NCBI RefSeq assembly: GCF_029852145.1
Contig: NC_079976.1
Location: forward strand, 18,683,117 to 18,747,116
Length of the DNA stretch: 64,000 nt
Source: Microplitis mediator
Taxonomy: Eukaryota; Arthropoda; Insecta; Hymenoptera; Braconidae
Reading direction: 5' to 3'
Positions 37,371 to 48,433 of this stretch are shown in pieces; the stretch's first letter is position 1; each line of letters begins with the position of its first letter. Position numbers and translations under genes: made by a program. The notes below the pieces were generated by a model. It searched no databases. It was not told the DNA's origin and worked only from the letters and a program-made list of their open reading frames with translations.

Positions 37371-38468
37371 CTTAAAAATCATGCATTCAATTTAAATATC
37401 TAACAATTCATTAACGAGCCAGTACGAAACGGTGAAAACAAAAAAAAAAAAAAAAGGGATTTCTAACAAAAGCCTAATCTTTGTATTGTTTTTAGAAATT
37501 TTCTAATAGAAAAGAACTAAAAAAATATTAAAAACTTCTAAAAAAATTTAGAAGCTTATGGAAACGCTAGTACATTATATGAAAGAATGCTACATGTACT
37601 ATCCAGTTAATAATATTAAGTACTGATAGCGATAGAGAAAAAGAAAATTCCTAGAAAAATGAATCGAATCGTTGAGTGCAATTTTTTACCTTGGGTGATA
37701 GATAGTGGTAGTGGTAGGGAACAAAGATATTGTGATGTGAAACCGACAATAGCGAGAGTGAAAAACGTGATAGATTTTGACGTTGCGTAATTAGAAAGAA
37801 CTAATTCAAACAGCGACAGGTATAGAGAGATAAAGAGAGACCATCCGAAAGAAAAATCTATTTATAGCACATAAAAGTGCATCATTTTAGTTTTATATCA
37901 AAATTAATTTCTATAAAAAATTAACAAGACTGACACTATGATGAATAATTACTTAATTGTTCAGTTATTTGTTTCTAATAAATAGTATTGGGATAATTTT
38001 TAACAAATCATGATAATTTAAAAATCAAAAATAGTTATAACAATTAAACATACAAAATTTTCCAAAATAACGAGTAATGTTGATAATAATAAAATATACC
38101 TAGTATCCCACTTACCTTAAAAAAGTAGAAAATCACAATAAATTAATTAAATGTAACGTACAATAATCGTTAATATAATAAAATACTACTAAATGAATAT
38201 ATATCAATAATATATTCATACGTTAAGTAGGTAAAAGCACGACTCCAGAGGATTGAAACTCCGGATAACTATTGTCTTCAGTGTACAGAGCTTTAATGAC
38301 GCCGGGCGGTAAATTCCTTCAGCTAATATGAGCAATTACAATGTAGTAAAAAATGAAAATCTATAATTCCTTACAGATTTAGGCATTGGTATTTTAACAC
38401 CAGAAATTGCTATATGTTAGCATATTATCTATTTGTTATAGGATAAAAACCGCGTTAATATATATATA
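37371..38468. other. Intergenic DNA, nothing recognised
   Basis: AT-rich with a poly-A tract at 37440-37455. No ORF over 60 codons and no clear repeat except the TA run that precedes the next element. Confidence 0.4.
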
Positions 38469-39952
38469 CACTGGTCACAGAAATTAAAGGATAGAAAAAA
38501 AATCCGAAATTTTTAGGTGATTTTCAACATGCTGTAACTCGGTAAAAAATGGTCGTATAAAAAATCTAAAAAAAGCAAATTGTAGCCTCAAGTTTCTAGT
38601 TTTCAGATCTGGACCTCAAAATTTTTTATCATGTACGGTTCCGGAGTAATCATAAGAAAACCAACAAAAAAAAAATTTTCGAAATTTTTGCTGGTCTTTC
38701 AATACCTCTATGGGCGACGATAAATTTTTTTGAATAATCCAACTGTCTGACTTTTCTCGGAAATTTTATGCCCTTTAATTTGGTGGCCTTAAAAAGTCTC
38801 TACGACGATTTGGCGCCGAGTTATCATTGATCAAAGCAAAAAAGTCCATTTCGGCTTTGATAATCAATAACTCCGGATGTATTGGTCGTACAGAGAATGG
38901 AAGCAGGGTTTTGAAAACTGGAAAACATTCTCTATAAGGCAAAATTAGTGGCATTTGATAGAAAAATTTTTTTTAAAGCGATATTGTTTGGTAAAAAACA
39001 GGTCAAAATTCACAAATTTAAGGATATTCGGAAATCTTGCTATAACTTTGGATATAAAGGATGAACAAAGGATATCTTCGACTTCTTTTCAACCTCAAAG
39101 TGTCCTGAAAAAACCCTGAAAATTTCAAATCGCTGCGATTTTTCTTTCTTAGTGCCCCGAAGCTTTGAATTTATCGATTTTCTCAAAAATCACCATAATT
39201 GGTAGTTTCTCGGTTTTTGTTCATTTTTTCGATTTGAAAATGGTTTTTTTACCGATAATCTTTATTTCTTCGATCAAAAAGATCGATTATCGAAAAAATT
39301 TTCAGGGTTTTTTCAGGACACTTTAAGGTTGAAAAAAAGTCGAAGATATCCTTTGTTCATCCTTTATATCCAAAGTTATAGCAAGATTTCCGAATATCCT
39401 TAAATTTGTGAATTTTGACCTGTTTTTTACCAAACAATATCGCTTTAAAAAAAATTTTTCTATCAAATGCCACTAATTTTGCCTTATAGAGAATGTTTTC
39501 CAGTTTTCAAAACCCTGCTTCCATTCTCTGTACGACCAATACATCCGGAGTTATTGTTTATCAAAGCCAAAATGGACTTTTTTGCTTTGATCAATGATAA
39601 CTCGGCGCCAAATCGTCGTAGAGACTTTTTAAGGCCACCAAATTAAAGGGCATAAAATTTCCAAGAAAAGTCAGACAGTTGGATTATTCAAAAAAATTTA
39701 TTGTCGCCCATAGAGGTATTGAAAGACCAGCAAAAATTTTGAAAATTTTTTTTTCGTTGGTTTTCTTATGATTACTCCGGAACCGTACATGATAAAAAAT
39801 TTTGAGGTCCAGATCTGAAAACTAGAAACTTGAGGCTACAATTTGCTTTTTTTAGATTTTTTATACGACCATTTTTTACCGAGTTACAGCATGTTGAAAA
39901 TCACCTAAAAATTTCGGATTTTTTTTCTATCCTTTAATTTCTGTGACCAGTG
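38469..39952. mobile_element. Palindromic TA-flanked element with CACTGGTCACAG ends
   Basis: Ends CACTGGTCACAGAAATTAAA and its reverse, flanked by TA. Arms of about 740 bp are near-perfect reverse complements around a centre near 39210. The layout resembles the 1.78-kb CACTAATGC palindromes (first words followed by AAATTAAAGGA), so both may belong to one superfamily. Non-coding. Confidence 0.85.
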
Positions 39953-39962
39953 TATATATATA

Positions 39963-41524
39963 TGGGTCATTCCATGTCAAATCGACAAATTTTTTACCTG
40001 ACCCCCTTTGATTTCGCTAAAAATTTTCAATCTTTTTCTACCCCCCGAAAGGTATTTTTCAGAATTTTTTCAAATTTTATTTCCCGACTCAAAAAAAGTT
40101 ATGAATTTTTGAAAAAAACCGCTCTTTTATTTTTAAATTGCCAGAACTTTTTCAAAAATTGACCGTTTGGGAACTTTTTTTTTTCAAAATTTTTGTTTTT
40201 AAATGTAGTTTTCGAAAAAAAATATGAAAAAATTTTCAGAATCCCAGATATATGAAATATTTTAGTTTTTTTGAAAAAACCGTAATTTTCTCAAAGTCCG
40301 ACCGTTTTTTTTTTTTTGTTTTTTTGCTCTAAAAATACTTCAACTGATTCTGCAATGATCCCCGTTAATCAAAAGATCTGACGACAATCGCTTCTAATTT
40401 TTTTTCTTGATTATAAAAAAATTTTTGTTGAATTTTTGCTGATTTTATATAACTTTAATATGAAATTTTTTTTATTTCCTCGTGAAACCTCAAAAGTTGA
40501 AAAATAAAATTTTATTAGAGAATTTCAAGTGATTATCGTCTAAGAAATTGTTATTTTTTTCAAAAAAGTAAAAAAAAAGGACTTTTCATACTCTTAAATA
40601 AATTCACCGTCTCTTAACATCTTTAAATAAATTAATAAAAGTATAGGACCGGATAGCTCAACTGGTAGAGCACTCGGCGCGATACCGAATCGGTCTGGGT
40701 TCGATTCCCAGTTCGGGCTATCTATATTTTTGTCAATTTATCTATAAATTGTCTTATTGAGAAGGTTATTTGCTTGTTTGCATGTTTAGGTTTCCACTAT
40801 ATTTAAATATAAAAATAACTTTTAAACCCATTGTATTTTTGAAGTTGTCATATTTCAGTACCAAAAAAAAAACGTCCATAAGAGTAAAAAAATAACGTCA
40901 ATGAGAGAAAAAAATTATTTTTTTTCAAAAAATAACAATTTCTTGGACGATAATCACTTGAAATTCTCTAATAAAATTTGATTTTTCAACTCTTGAGGTT
41001 TCACGAGGAAATGAAAAACATTTTATAACAAAGTTATATAAAATCAGCAAAAATTCAACAAAAACTTTTTTATAATCAAGAAAAAAAATTAGAAGCGATT
41101 GTCGTCACATCTTTTGATTAACGGGGATCACTGCAGAATTAGTTGAAGTATTTTTAGAGCAAAAAAAAAAAAAAAAAAAAAACGGTCGGACTTTGAGAAA
41201 ATTACCGTTTTTTCAAAAAAACTAAAATATTTCATATATCTGGGATTCTGAAAATTTTTATATATTTTTTTTCGAAAACTACATTTGAAAACAAAAATTT
41301 TGAAAAAAAAAAGTTCCCAAACGGTCAATTTTTGAAAAAGTTCTGGCAATTTAAAAATAAAAGAGCGGTTTTTTTCAAAAATTCATAACTTTTTTTGAGT
41401 CGGGAAAAAAAATTTGAAAAAATTCTAAAAAATAACTTTCGGGGGGTAGAAAAAGATAGAAAATTTTCAGCGAAATCAAAGGGGGTCAGGTAAAAAATTT
41501 GTCGATTTGACATGGAATGACCCA
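39963..41524. mobile_element. Palindromic element with TGGGTCATTCCATGTC ends and tRNA-like loop
   Basis: Ends TGGGTCATTCCATGTCAAAT and its reverse, TA-rich flanks. Arms run 39963 to about 40571 and about 40917 to 41524. The 345-bp loop carries a tRNA-like sequence. Related ends occur at 57345-58478 (GGGCATTCCATACCAAATCG). Confidence 0.82.
40648..40721 (+). tRNA. tRNA-like sequence with Lys-type backbone, probable pseudogene
   Basis: GACCGGA/TTCGGGC acceptor arms pair with one mismatch; D arm GCTC-AACTGGTA-GAGC; T arm CTGGG-TTCGATT-CCCAG is perfect. A box TAGCTCAACTGG and B box GGTTCGATTCC are intact. The anticodon arm (CTCGG-CGCGATA-CCGAA) has one mismatch and lacks U33, so it is unlikely to decode; position 34-36 would be CGA. 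The acceptor and D arms look like a lysine tRNA. It lies alone in the loop of a palindromic transposon and may have been captured or act as a pol III promoter. Confidence 0.55.
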
Positions 41525-41544
41525 TATATATATATATATATATA

Positions 41545-42309
41545 TTAGGCTGTATCAAAAACATTGACTATTTTTTTTTCTTCATTATATGGAAAATATT
41601 GTTGGAAATGACGAAAAAAAAAAATACTGTGAAAGTTTGAGCTCTTAATTGCACTTTTCTATTTCCCATAAGAATAACGTAGAAAGAATTTTTTTGCGTC
41701 TACTGATTTTTATAAGTAGCTAACGATGCTTTATAGGAATTATTGGCAGACATATTTTGTAGGTAATCGAATGCTCTTCAAAAAAAGTTTCTTATCATAT
41801 TTTGATAAATCCACCTGTTCAAATTTATTAGAGCTCGAAGTAAAGTTAGAGCTCTTTTCACTTTTCCGGCGAAACTATCAGACTTATCACAAAATGTTGT
41901 AGAGTCTTGTTTGTTGACAACTTTATTTTCTACAAATTATTATTAGTGAAGTTTTTTCACATTTCGCATTTTTTTCTGGTTATTTTCATTTCAATTTCGA
42001 GCTCTTGAAATTGATCAGAACTACTTTTTTAAGAGCTTGAAATTAAAATGGAAATAACTAGAAAACAATGCGGAATTCGAAAACAACTTTACTGATAATA
42101 ATTTGTAGAGATTAAAATTGTCAACAAAAAAGACCCGACAATATTTTGTGATAAGTCTGATAGTTTTGCCGGAAAGTAAAAAGATCTCTAACTTTACTTC
42201 GACCTCTAATAACTTTTGAACAGATGAATTTATCAAACAAATATGTTGAACTATAATTTTTTCCACATGCACTAAAAAAAAAATATTGCTCCGGAATGAT
42301 GCACCCTAA
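41545..42309. mobile_element. MITE of the TTAGGSTG family
   Basis: TTAGGCTGTATCA at the left and GATGCACCCTAA at the right, flanked by TA repeats. The centre is partly palindromic around the words GAGCTCGAAG / CTTCGACCTC. The right half is colinear with 17205-17735; the ends resemble 60951-61841. Confidence 0.6.
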
Positions 42310-43700
42310 TATATATTATTTGTTCACCAAAACTTCACTTTTTTGGCGTAAATAATTTTTTTTTCGAATATGTGAGTAGTTTGAGGAGAAAAACGTAAGA
42401 GTAACTTTCAATAAAGAATTTTTTGAGCTATAATTATTCTCTATGCAAATTAATTAAAGATACTCGCTGTCATATTTGAAGAAATACTTTTAGATTCACT
42501 ATTCATCCACCAGTTAGCAAACTTAGTTAATTGAGAAAGGGTACTTTCATCTGTGATTATAGATTACTTATTAGACAATGGTCTCACTGTCGTTTCGAGG
42601 GCAGCATTCGAAACTCGAACGAACTGAACGTGAGTCGACTGTGACCTTACGAATATTAAGTAAAAGATTAATGGCGCCAGATATTCTTACAAGTAACTGT
42701 ACCCCCGGAACCCCTGTGAATTGTTTAATCGATCCATTCAACCGTTATTCGGGATTGATTGATCAGAATTTTACCCAAAAATTGTAGGATCAAGTTTTGT
42801 TCCTTTAGTTGTGTAATCATTATTGAAATGAAGCAAATTTGTTTTTTTGATTTTTTGAAATTTGTACAAAAACAACGCAAAACTTTTCGTTTCGAAACTT
42901 TTTTTACTTTAGCGTCGTCAATAATTGCCTTGAGAATCTTTTTCTATTTTATTTAATCAAGCTCTCAAGTAATTTCTTAAGAAAATGGAATTCATTTAAA
43001 AATTATATTTTTTTTTGATTAATTGAAAATTTTATTTTCAAATTCACAATTTAAAATAAAATTTCAAATTTCATTTAAACCAATTACTGATTTTCCAAAT
43101 AATTAAAAATTATATTAACAAGAATTATTAATTTCTAAGAATAAAAAATAGAACATTCAAATTCGAAAGTTATCCATTTTTAAGGTAATTGGAAATTTCA
43201 TTTTCCGAAATTAGCAATTTTTCAGAAAATTGAAAATTTTATTTTAAACAATTATTGATTTTTCAAGTAATTCGATATTTTAATTCAGAAAATTTCCAAT
43301 TTTTAAAAAATAGAAAAATTAATTGAATTCATTTTTCAATTTTTTACATAATCTGAAAATATATTTTAAAAAATTGATCAATAAAAAAACTTTTTAAATA
43401 AAATTTTTTTCATGACAAATATTCAAAAAATTGAAATTACTAAGACCACGATTTCTAATTTTCATAATATTATGTAATTTAATAACGACAATCATGAATC
43501 CCTAACTAATTGAAATTTAATGACTTTTCTACTAATAAGAATCAAAGTAATTGAAAATAAATAGAAAAAATGTTGCAAAAAAAATGTTTTTGCCGATCTC
43601 TGGTTAAGTAAACATGGTTACTTGAATACAATTTTTTTTCTCTCAGTGTAGTAAATAACGATTTTGAACGATCGCAAACACAATTAAGTCGAGTAGAATG
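42310..43700. repeat. Diverged repeats: half of a CACTAATGC palindrome and an AT-rich array
   Basis: At about 42690-42860 GTACCCCCGGAACCCCTGTG ... AAGTTTTGTTCCTTTA is a diverged copy of one arm of the 1.78-kb palindromes. From 42960 to 43600 runs an AT-rich repeat of AAATTTCATTTTC-like units that ends TTTTTGCCGATCTCTG, the counterpart of 24236. CTCTCAGTGTA at 43638 is a CACTGAG-type MITE end. No genes. Confidence 0.45.
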
Positions 43701-43795
43701 AACTGAATTTTACGAAAGATATCTATATAATAGCCAAGTACAGTAATGTTTTTGTTGTATTATGACTTTCAGTTTTACTCTTATAGGAAAAAACA

Positions 43796-44045
43796 ATAGG
43801 CCCAAGCTTGGCTGAGGCTTGGCACAAGACATAAACTCTGGGGGAAGCTTGAAATCCGAGCTTGGCTCAAGTCTGTCTAAGCATCGAAATGATAACACCG
43901 AGCCTAGCTTAAGTGAAAGTGTTGTGCCAAGATTGCATCTTAGTGTTGTCCCAATATCCAGTGCTAGTATTGTGCCAAGGCTGCATCTAAGTATTTGCCC
44001 AATATCGAGATTCAGTATTGTACCAAGACTGTTGCTAAATAAGCA
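43796..44045 (-). repeat. Minisatellite with LGTxLxLDIG-like periodic frame
   Basis: Repeats of the form AGTRTTGTGCCAAGRCTGCAT and TTGTCCCAATATC occur four to five times. The minus frame is open and reads LGTILNLDIGQILRCS, LGTILALDIGTTLRCN and similar, but no gene context is seen. Confidence 0.55.
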
Positions 44046-44392
44046 CCCATATTGATAAAAAAAAAATAAAAAAAAAAATATTAGTAGACATGTGCGTAAT
44101 GGTAACATATGGAATAAAGCTGAAACTAGCGGCTAAATTTTAGCGGCTAAAAAACAAAAAATCATTGACGAATATCAGAAGGGCCCTGAAGGCGCCTAAT
44201 AATTTTAATAACAAATGATAAACAATACATAATTAAGAATTATTCAATCAAATAATTTGATAATCAACTGGTAAAAATTATTCGTCACCAGACAACAACA
44301 AGTACCTCTAGAACTACCAGTACATATTCAAAAAATATCGTGACGTAGAAACAGGCTCTGCTGTTAGATTGATTGGAATAATTTTAATCACA

Positions 44393-44640
44393 GTACTGAG
44401 AAAAAAAAATTACTGCGATTAATCAGTCTAGATTAGAGTACCAAATGCTCTAGTTGAAGAAGTCGGCTGCAATGGACCAGTCATCTCCTCCACTATTATC
44501 TAGACTAGTGTACCAAGGAGTCCAGTGGAGGAAGTCAGTTGCAATGAACCAGACATCTCCTCCAAAATTTTTTTTTTCAGTGAGAACAAAAAATTACTGC
44601 CACTATTATCTAGACTAGTGCGGAAATAGATTTGTACACA
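44393..44640. repeat. Duplicated 90-bp unit between CACTGAG-type ends
   Basis: TCTAGAYTAGWGTACCAA ... GCAATGRACCAG ... CATCTCCTCC is present twice, then a third partial copy. ACTGAGAAAAAAAAATTACT at 44396 and TTTTTTTTTCAGTGAGAAC at 44575 suggest a MITE boundary. Non-coding. Confidence 0.45.
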
Positions 44641-44673
44641 GAGAAATCAGGTATATGAAACCAATTTTTTTTT

Positions 44674-44740
44674 GCATTTGCTGGGTCTCGAACCTGGTCC
44701 TTCATGGCTGCTAAGCAAGTGTCTTATCCACTAGGCTATT
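44674..44740 (-). tRNA. tRNA-like sequence with A and B boxes (pseudogene or SINE head)
   Basis: Read on the minus strand: A box TAGCCTAGTGGATAAG, a CTTGCTTAGCAGCC stretch where an anticodon arm would be, and B box GGTTCGAGACC. The D loop and T loop are good, but the acceptor stem does not pair. This is how tRNA-derived SINE heads and old tRNA pseudogenes look. No body or tail of a SINE could be defined. Confidence 0.45.
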
Positions 44741-44784
44741 ATACTATATATAGAATCTAGAAGTTTTTAGGTACTATTTGTTAT

Positions 44785-45065
44785 TTAGACTGGTAAACCG
44801 GGGCTCGCTCTTTGAGAATTGGCTGAATTTTGGCCCAAGATTGACAAGCCAAGGCTTGTCACTTAAGTATTGGCTGAATCTTTGCCCAAGATTGGTACAC
44901 CAGGACTTGTCAATTAAATGTCTGTTAAATTTTGGCCCAAGACTGGCAAACCAAGGCTTGTCACTTGAGTAGTGGCTGAACCTTGACCCAAGACTGGCAA
45001 ACCGAGGCTCATCACTTGAACGTTGTTTGGATCTCGGACCTATTTTTGGAGGCCGAGCCTGGGTA
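44785..45065 (-). repeat. 60-bp minisatellite with open 20-residue periodic frame
   Basis: Four to five units of about 60 bp built on TTGGCCCAAGACTGGCAAAC and CAAGGCTTGTCACTTGAGTA. On the minus strand the frame stays open for 108 codons (44774-45100) with period 20: SDKPWFASLGPKFNRHL, SDKPWLVNLGPKFSQFS and so on. Substitutions between units keep S-D-K-P-W and LGPKFS. Without a start, splice context or neighbours I treat it as a repeat that may be or have been coding. Confidence 0.6.
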
Positions 45066-45150
45066 GCCCAGTATTGCGCCAAAACCAGCCCCGTTGTCAA
45101 TATTTTTTTTCTTACAAAGGTATTTTGCCTGATTCAATTAAAAAAATTAC

Positions 45151-45302
45151 CGTAGCCTGGGGATCCACTCTTGTCGCTTCGTGAATCGTCTCGATCGTCT
45201 TGTGAAGTAGATTCATCTTTGTCGGAGTTTTTTGATTGTTTGATCTCTTCGTTAAATTTAGATTTTTCATCGGTAACAGGTGTTTGGCGTTTTTCCGATT
45301 TT
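45151..45302 (-). CDS. Candidate exon encoding a Ser/Asp/Lys-rich disordered segment
   Basis: On the minus strand, between a possible acceptor CTCCAACAG and a donor TACG|GTAATT (45150-45149), the frame reads KSEKRQTPVTDEKSKF, KQSKNSDKDESTSQDDRDDS and RSDKSGSPGY. Such charged low-complexity sequence is typical of disordered parts of host nuclear proteins and unlike the AT-driven Asn/Ile/Lys/Phe sequence of chance ORFs here. No neighbouring exon was found, so it may be a lone exon in a long intron or chance. Confidence 0.3.
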
Positions 45303-45400
45303 TCTGTTGGAGTTGAACGTATAATTAAAAATCAAACTGATCATACTGTTTTAAAGTTTTCAAAAAATAAAATAAAATAAAAAATAAAAATCTGGAAAAC

Positions 45401-45672
45401 GGTTGATCATGCTGACCTTCTTTAGAACTTTCACTATTTTTGAGCTTCAAATACTCGAAAATTTTTCAATTAGTTAATTTTTAAGTTCAGTGAGCTCAAA
45501 AATATATAAACCTGAAGTTCCCAACGTTGGATACCAACGAATTTTAAAATTCATTAAAAGCAGAAAAGAATATTCCTGACAGTAAAATAAGGTGCCGGAT
45601 GTTGTAAAAATTAGAAAAAACACCCTGTGGATACCGGAGGCCGAGTCCCAATCGCACATATCAGGGTTTCGA
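45401..45672. other. Unassigned spacer
   Basis: ATACCGGAGGCCGAGTCCCA near 45626 resembles the 3' end of the LTR at 46952-48973 (CTGGAAGGCCGAGTCCATCT), so an old LTR fragment is possible. Confidence 0.3.
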
Positions 45673-46133
45673 ATTTAAAAATCCGAAACAAATACTCGTA
45701 CGCTTTTGTTCACTGTGAACAAATTATGGAGTGTTTATGACACTCATACTAGCTTACGAAAAAATCCCCGTCACTTTCCGTGCTCCAGAACCTAGTCAAT
45801 CTGACCACGGATGTCACTGGTGACATTTAAAAAATTAAAAAAAAATACTCGTACGATTTTGTTCAGTGCAAAAAAATTATGAAGAGATTTTTTCCCGAGT
45901 TAATATAAGTGTAATAGACCCTTCATAATTTTTTGGCAGTGAACAAAATCGTACGAGTAGTTTTTTCGGATTTCTTAAATGTCACCAGTGACATCTGTGG
46001 GTCGATTGACTGGTTTCCGGAGCACGGAGGGTGATAGGGATTTTTTCCTAAGCTAGTATGAGTTTCATAAACACTCCATAATTTTTTTGCAGTGAACAAA
46101 AGCATACGAGTATTTTTTTCGGATTTTTAAATT
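45673..46133. mobile_element. Palindromic MITE with AATTTAAAAATCCGAAA ends
   Basis: Arms 45673 to about 45900 and about 45915-46133 are reverse complements, including ATACTCGTACG / CGTACGAGTA, GTCACCAGTGACATC in the middle and CACTCCATAATTTTTTTGCA. Ends at the first codon of the retrotransposon ORF that follows, so it probably inserted there. Confidence 0.7.
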
Positions 46134-46135
46134 AG

Positions 46136-46780
46136 AATCCGGCAGCCAAGAAGACCAAGAGCGCGAGACGAAGGGAGAAGAGATTGAATAATCTGCGCCA
46201 ATTAATCAGCCAGTCGGAAACGGTAGATCCCGAGAAATTGAAGAAGCTGGCTAGACATTTAATTACCGATGAGGGTAAAGCTCTTCTAGCCCAAGCAAAT
46301 GATAAGTGTATACCAATGGAAGTTGAGCCTCCTCCAGTAACACCAGCCACACCAGAGACAGTGACAGCGTCAGCTGTCCAGCATCCAGAACCTTGGCAGG
46401 AGGAGGCCAGGGCCCTAACCGTCGATCATCAGCAGGCAGTTCAACAGCCAATACCAACAGCAGAGGAACCAGCTGTCCAGCTTGGCCCACCCGAGGCCGC
46501 TGGTCAAGCTTCGTGTTCCAACACTGGCAGCGTGGAGCTGAAAAAGAAGAAAAAGAAAAAGAAGAAGGGTGAACGTGGACCAAACTGGGCTGAAATGGAG
46601 TACGTGGATGGGGGTCAGTATTGTTCTGACGATTCCGGGCGTGCGAGTCCTAAATTCTTTACGGAAGAAGAACTACTAATGGAGGATGTCTTGGAGATCG
46701 GGCTAAGTTCTTTCGATGAGCCATTATACCTGGGTCCACCCCCACCTCGATCGAACAAGAAGAAGAAGGGGAAGAAATAA
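46136..46780 (+). pseudogene. C-terminal part of an LTR retrotransposon polyprotein
   Basis: Open from 46136 to the TAA at 46778-46780 (214 codons), no ATG at its beginning; the 5' part is missing where a MITE abuts. The sequence starts NPAAKKTKSARRREKR, has a helical EKLKKLARHLITDEGKALL segment, a Pro/Ala/Glu-rich stretch, a run of nine Lys, and a tail with GPNWAEMEYVDGGQYC and LYLGPPPPRSNKKKKGKK. I do not recognise a domain. Its position directly upstream of an AATAAA, a polypurine tract and an LTR shows it is the 3' end of the element's last ORF. Base composition is much more GC-rich than the flanks. Confidence 0.6.
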
Positions 46781-46940
46781 AGTTTTCCTTTTGGTGTTCG
46801 AGTCATTCTTTGGTTTTCATAATAAATTACTTCTATTTTTCCACAACATTGGTGTCTTATTGAGTCTTAAGTACATGGCCGTTACCTATCCTTAGGATGT
46901 ACAGGCCTTCGGGATCATCCGGTACCCGGGTGACAGTCTG

Positions 46941-46951
46941 GCAGGGGGGAG
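46941..46951 (+). promoter_or_regulatory. Polypurine tract
   Basis: GCAGGGGGGAG immediately precedes the LTR start TGTAACAGGG. It would prime plus-strand DNA synthesis. Confidence 0.7.
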
Positions 46952-47155
46952 TGTAACAGGGTACATTATCTACTTTGGTTAAAACTATAAATTTGAATTT
47001 GAATATTATTCCCGCCGTTAACCGGCCAATGACCTCGTAAGTTGCGAGTTAGGGTTGCGACTTGTCACCGGGTGTCGCACGATCTCTAAGGCCCGAACAT
47101 TCGCCACTCCCCTAGTCTAAGTTTCGGGAGTGAACCAGAATAGAGGGAATGATAA

Positions 47156-47190
47156 TATAAAAGGGACTGCGGAATACGGAATCATCAGTT
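47156..47190 (+). promoter_or_regulatory. LTR core promoter: TATAAAAG and TCAGTT
   Basis: TATAAAAG at 47156-47163 and initiator TCAGTT at 47185-47190 (A at 47187) are 31 nt apart, the textbook arthropod arrangement. Transcription would run rightwards into the R/U5 part. Confidence 0.75.
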
Positions 47191-48433
47191 AAGTTCCAGT
47201 TTTGTTCAGACAACGACAACGGCAGAACATTAAATAAAACTAAGGTAATTATACACGCTTAAGTTTGCTTCACGTGGAACGAAGCGATAATTAATTGAAT
47301 ATAAAATATATTATCTGGTCCTTTGGCCGATATATTCCATTATTATAAATCTTGAATCCAATTACTTATACGTATTGTTCATTGACAGGCTTATCAAAAT
47401 CAATTATTATTATAAATAAAGAGAGTAAGAGAGAAGTCAGAGCGAACACGAGACCGGATAAATTTTCGTCATCCAAAGAAAGTTATACTGACATCCAGGG
47501 AGCAGCAGGACAACATCATCAGTTGCTGCAGTAAAGTTCTGGAGGTAAAAATTATAATTTTAAATTGGCCGGAATTTATTCCAATGGCCAAATTTAATTA
47601 TAATTAATTTACTTGATATCTTTCCGTCGGTTAATTTATAATTAATTCGTATTGTAAGGCCGTTGGCCATTACAATTACGCGTCTCGTGTTTTCTCGAAA
47701 GTGCCGCGCCGTTTCGTTTACTGAATTGTGTCTGTAACTTAAAATTATTTATTTCAGGTCCTTTGGCCGAAATAAAATAATTTTCCGCGTGAAATATTAA
47801 TCAATTAAATTATAAAATAGAGTCAATAAATTAATTGAGGCCGGAATTTATTCCAGTGGCTGAATTAATTTATAATAAATTTCAATTACTCGAATCCGTC
47901 GGTAAAATTCTGGACCTGAGTGACGCCAACTCTATGGCCGAATTTCCAGTCAATTATTAAATAAATTCTAGTCGTCAATTAGTGATAATTAATTTTAAGT
48001 TAATTAAAATAATTAAATAAATCAAGGTTAAAAAGAACGCTAGAATTTTGGGTAAATTAAATATCGAGTCAAATTGAAAACGGATTATTTCATGAGTGAA
48101 TAAATTTAATTTTGGAAATTATAAGTGAGAAAATTATGAATTAAAAGTTATTGTTAAATAATAATTGTGGCAAATAAAAATAGTAGAATTTTATACGTGG
48201 AAAATTACAAGAATTTAATTAATGAATAAATTGAAAAGATAAAGTGAATGGTTAAATGACTAAATTAAAAGTGGAAAATTATTAGCGCTAAAATTAATTA
48301 ATAAATTATATTCAACCAAAAATTAATTAATTAATGGAAATTTGGAGTTGTAAAATGAAAGTTGAAGTTAATGAGTAGAGTCACTTAGTTGTAGAGTCAA
48401 TCTAGTGTTAAGGAAATCTGTATCTGTGATTTA

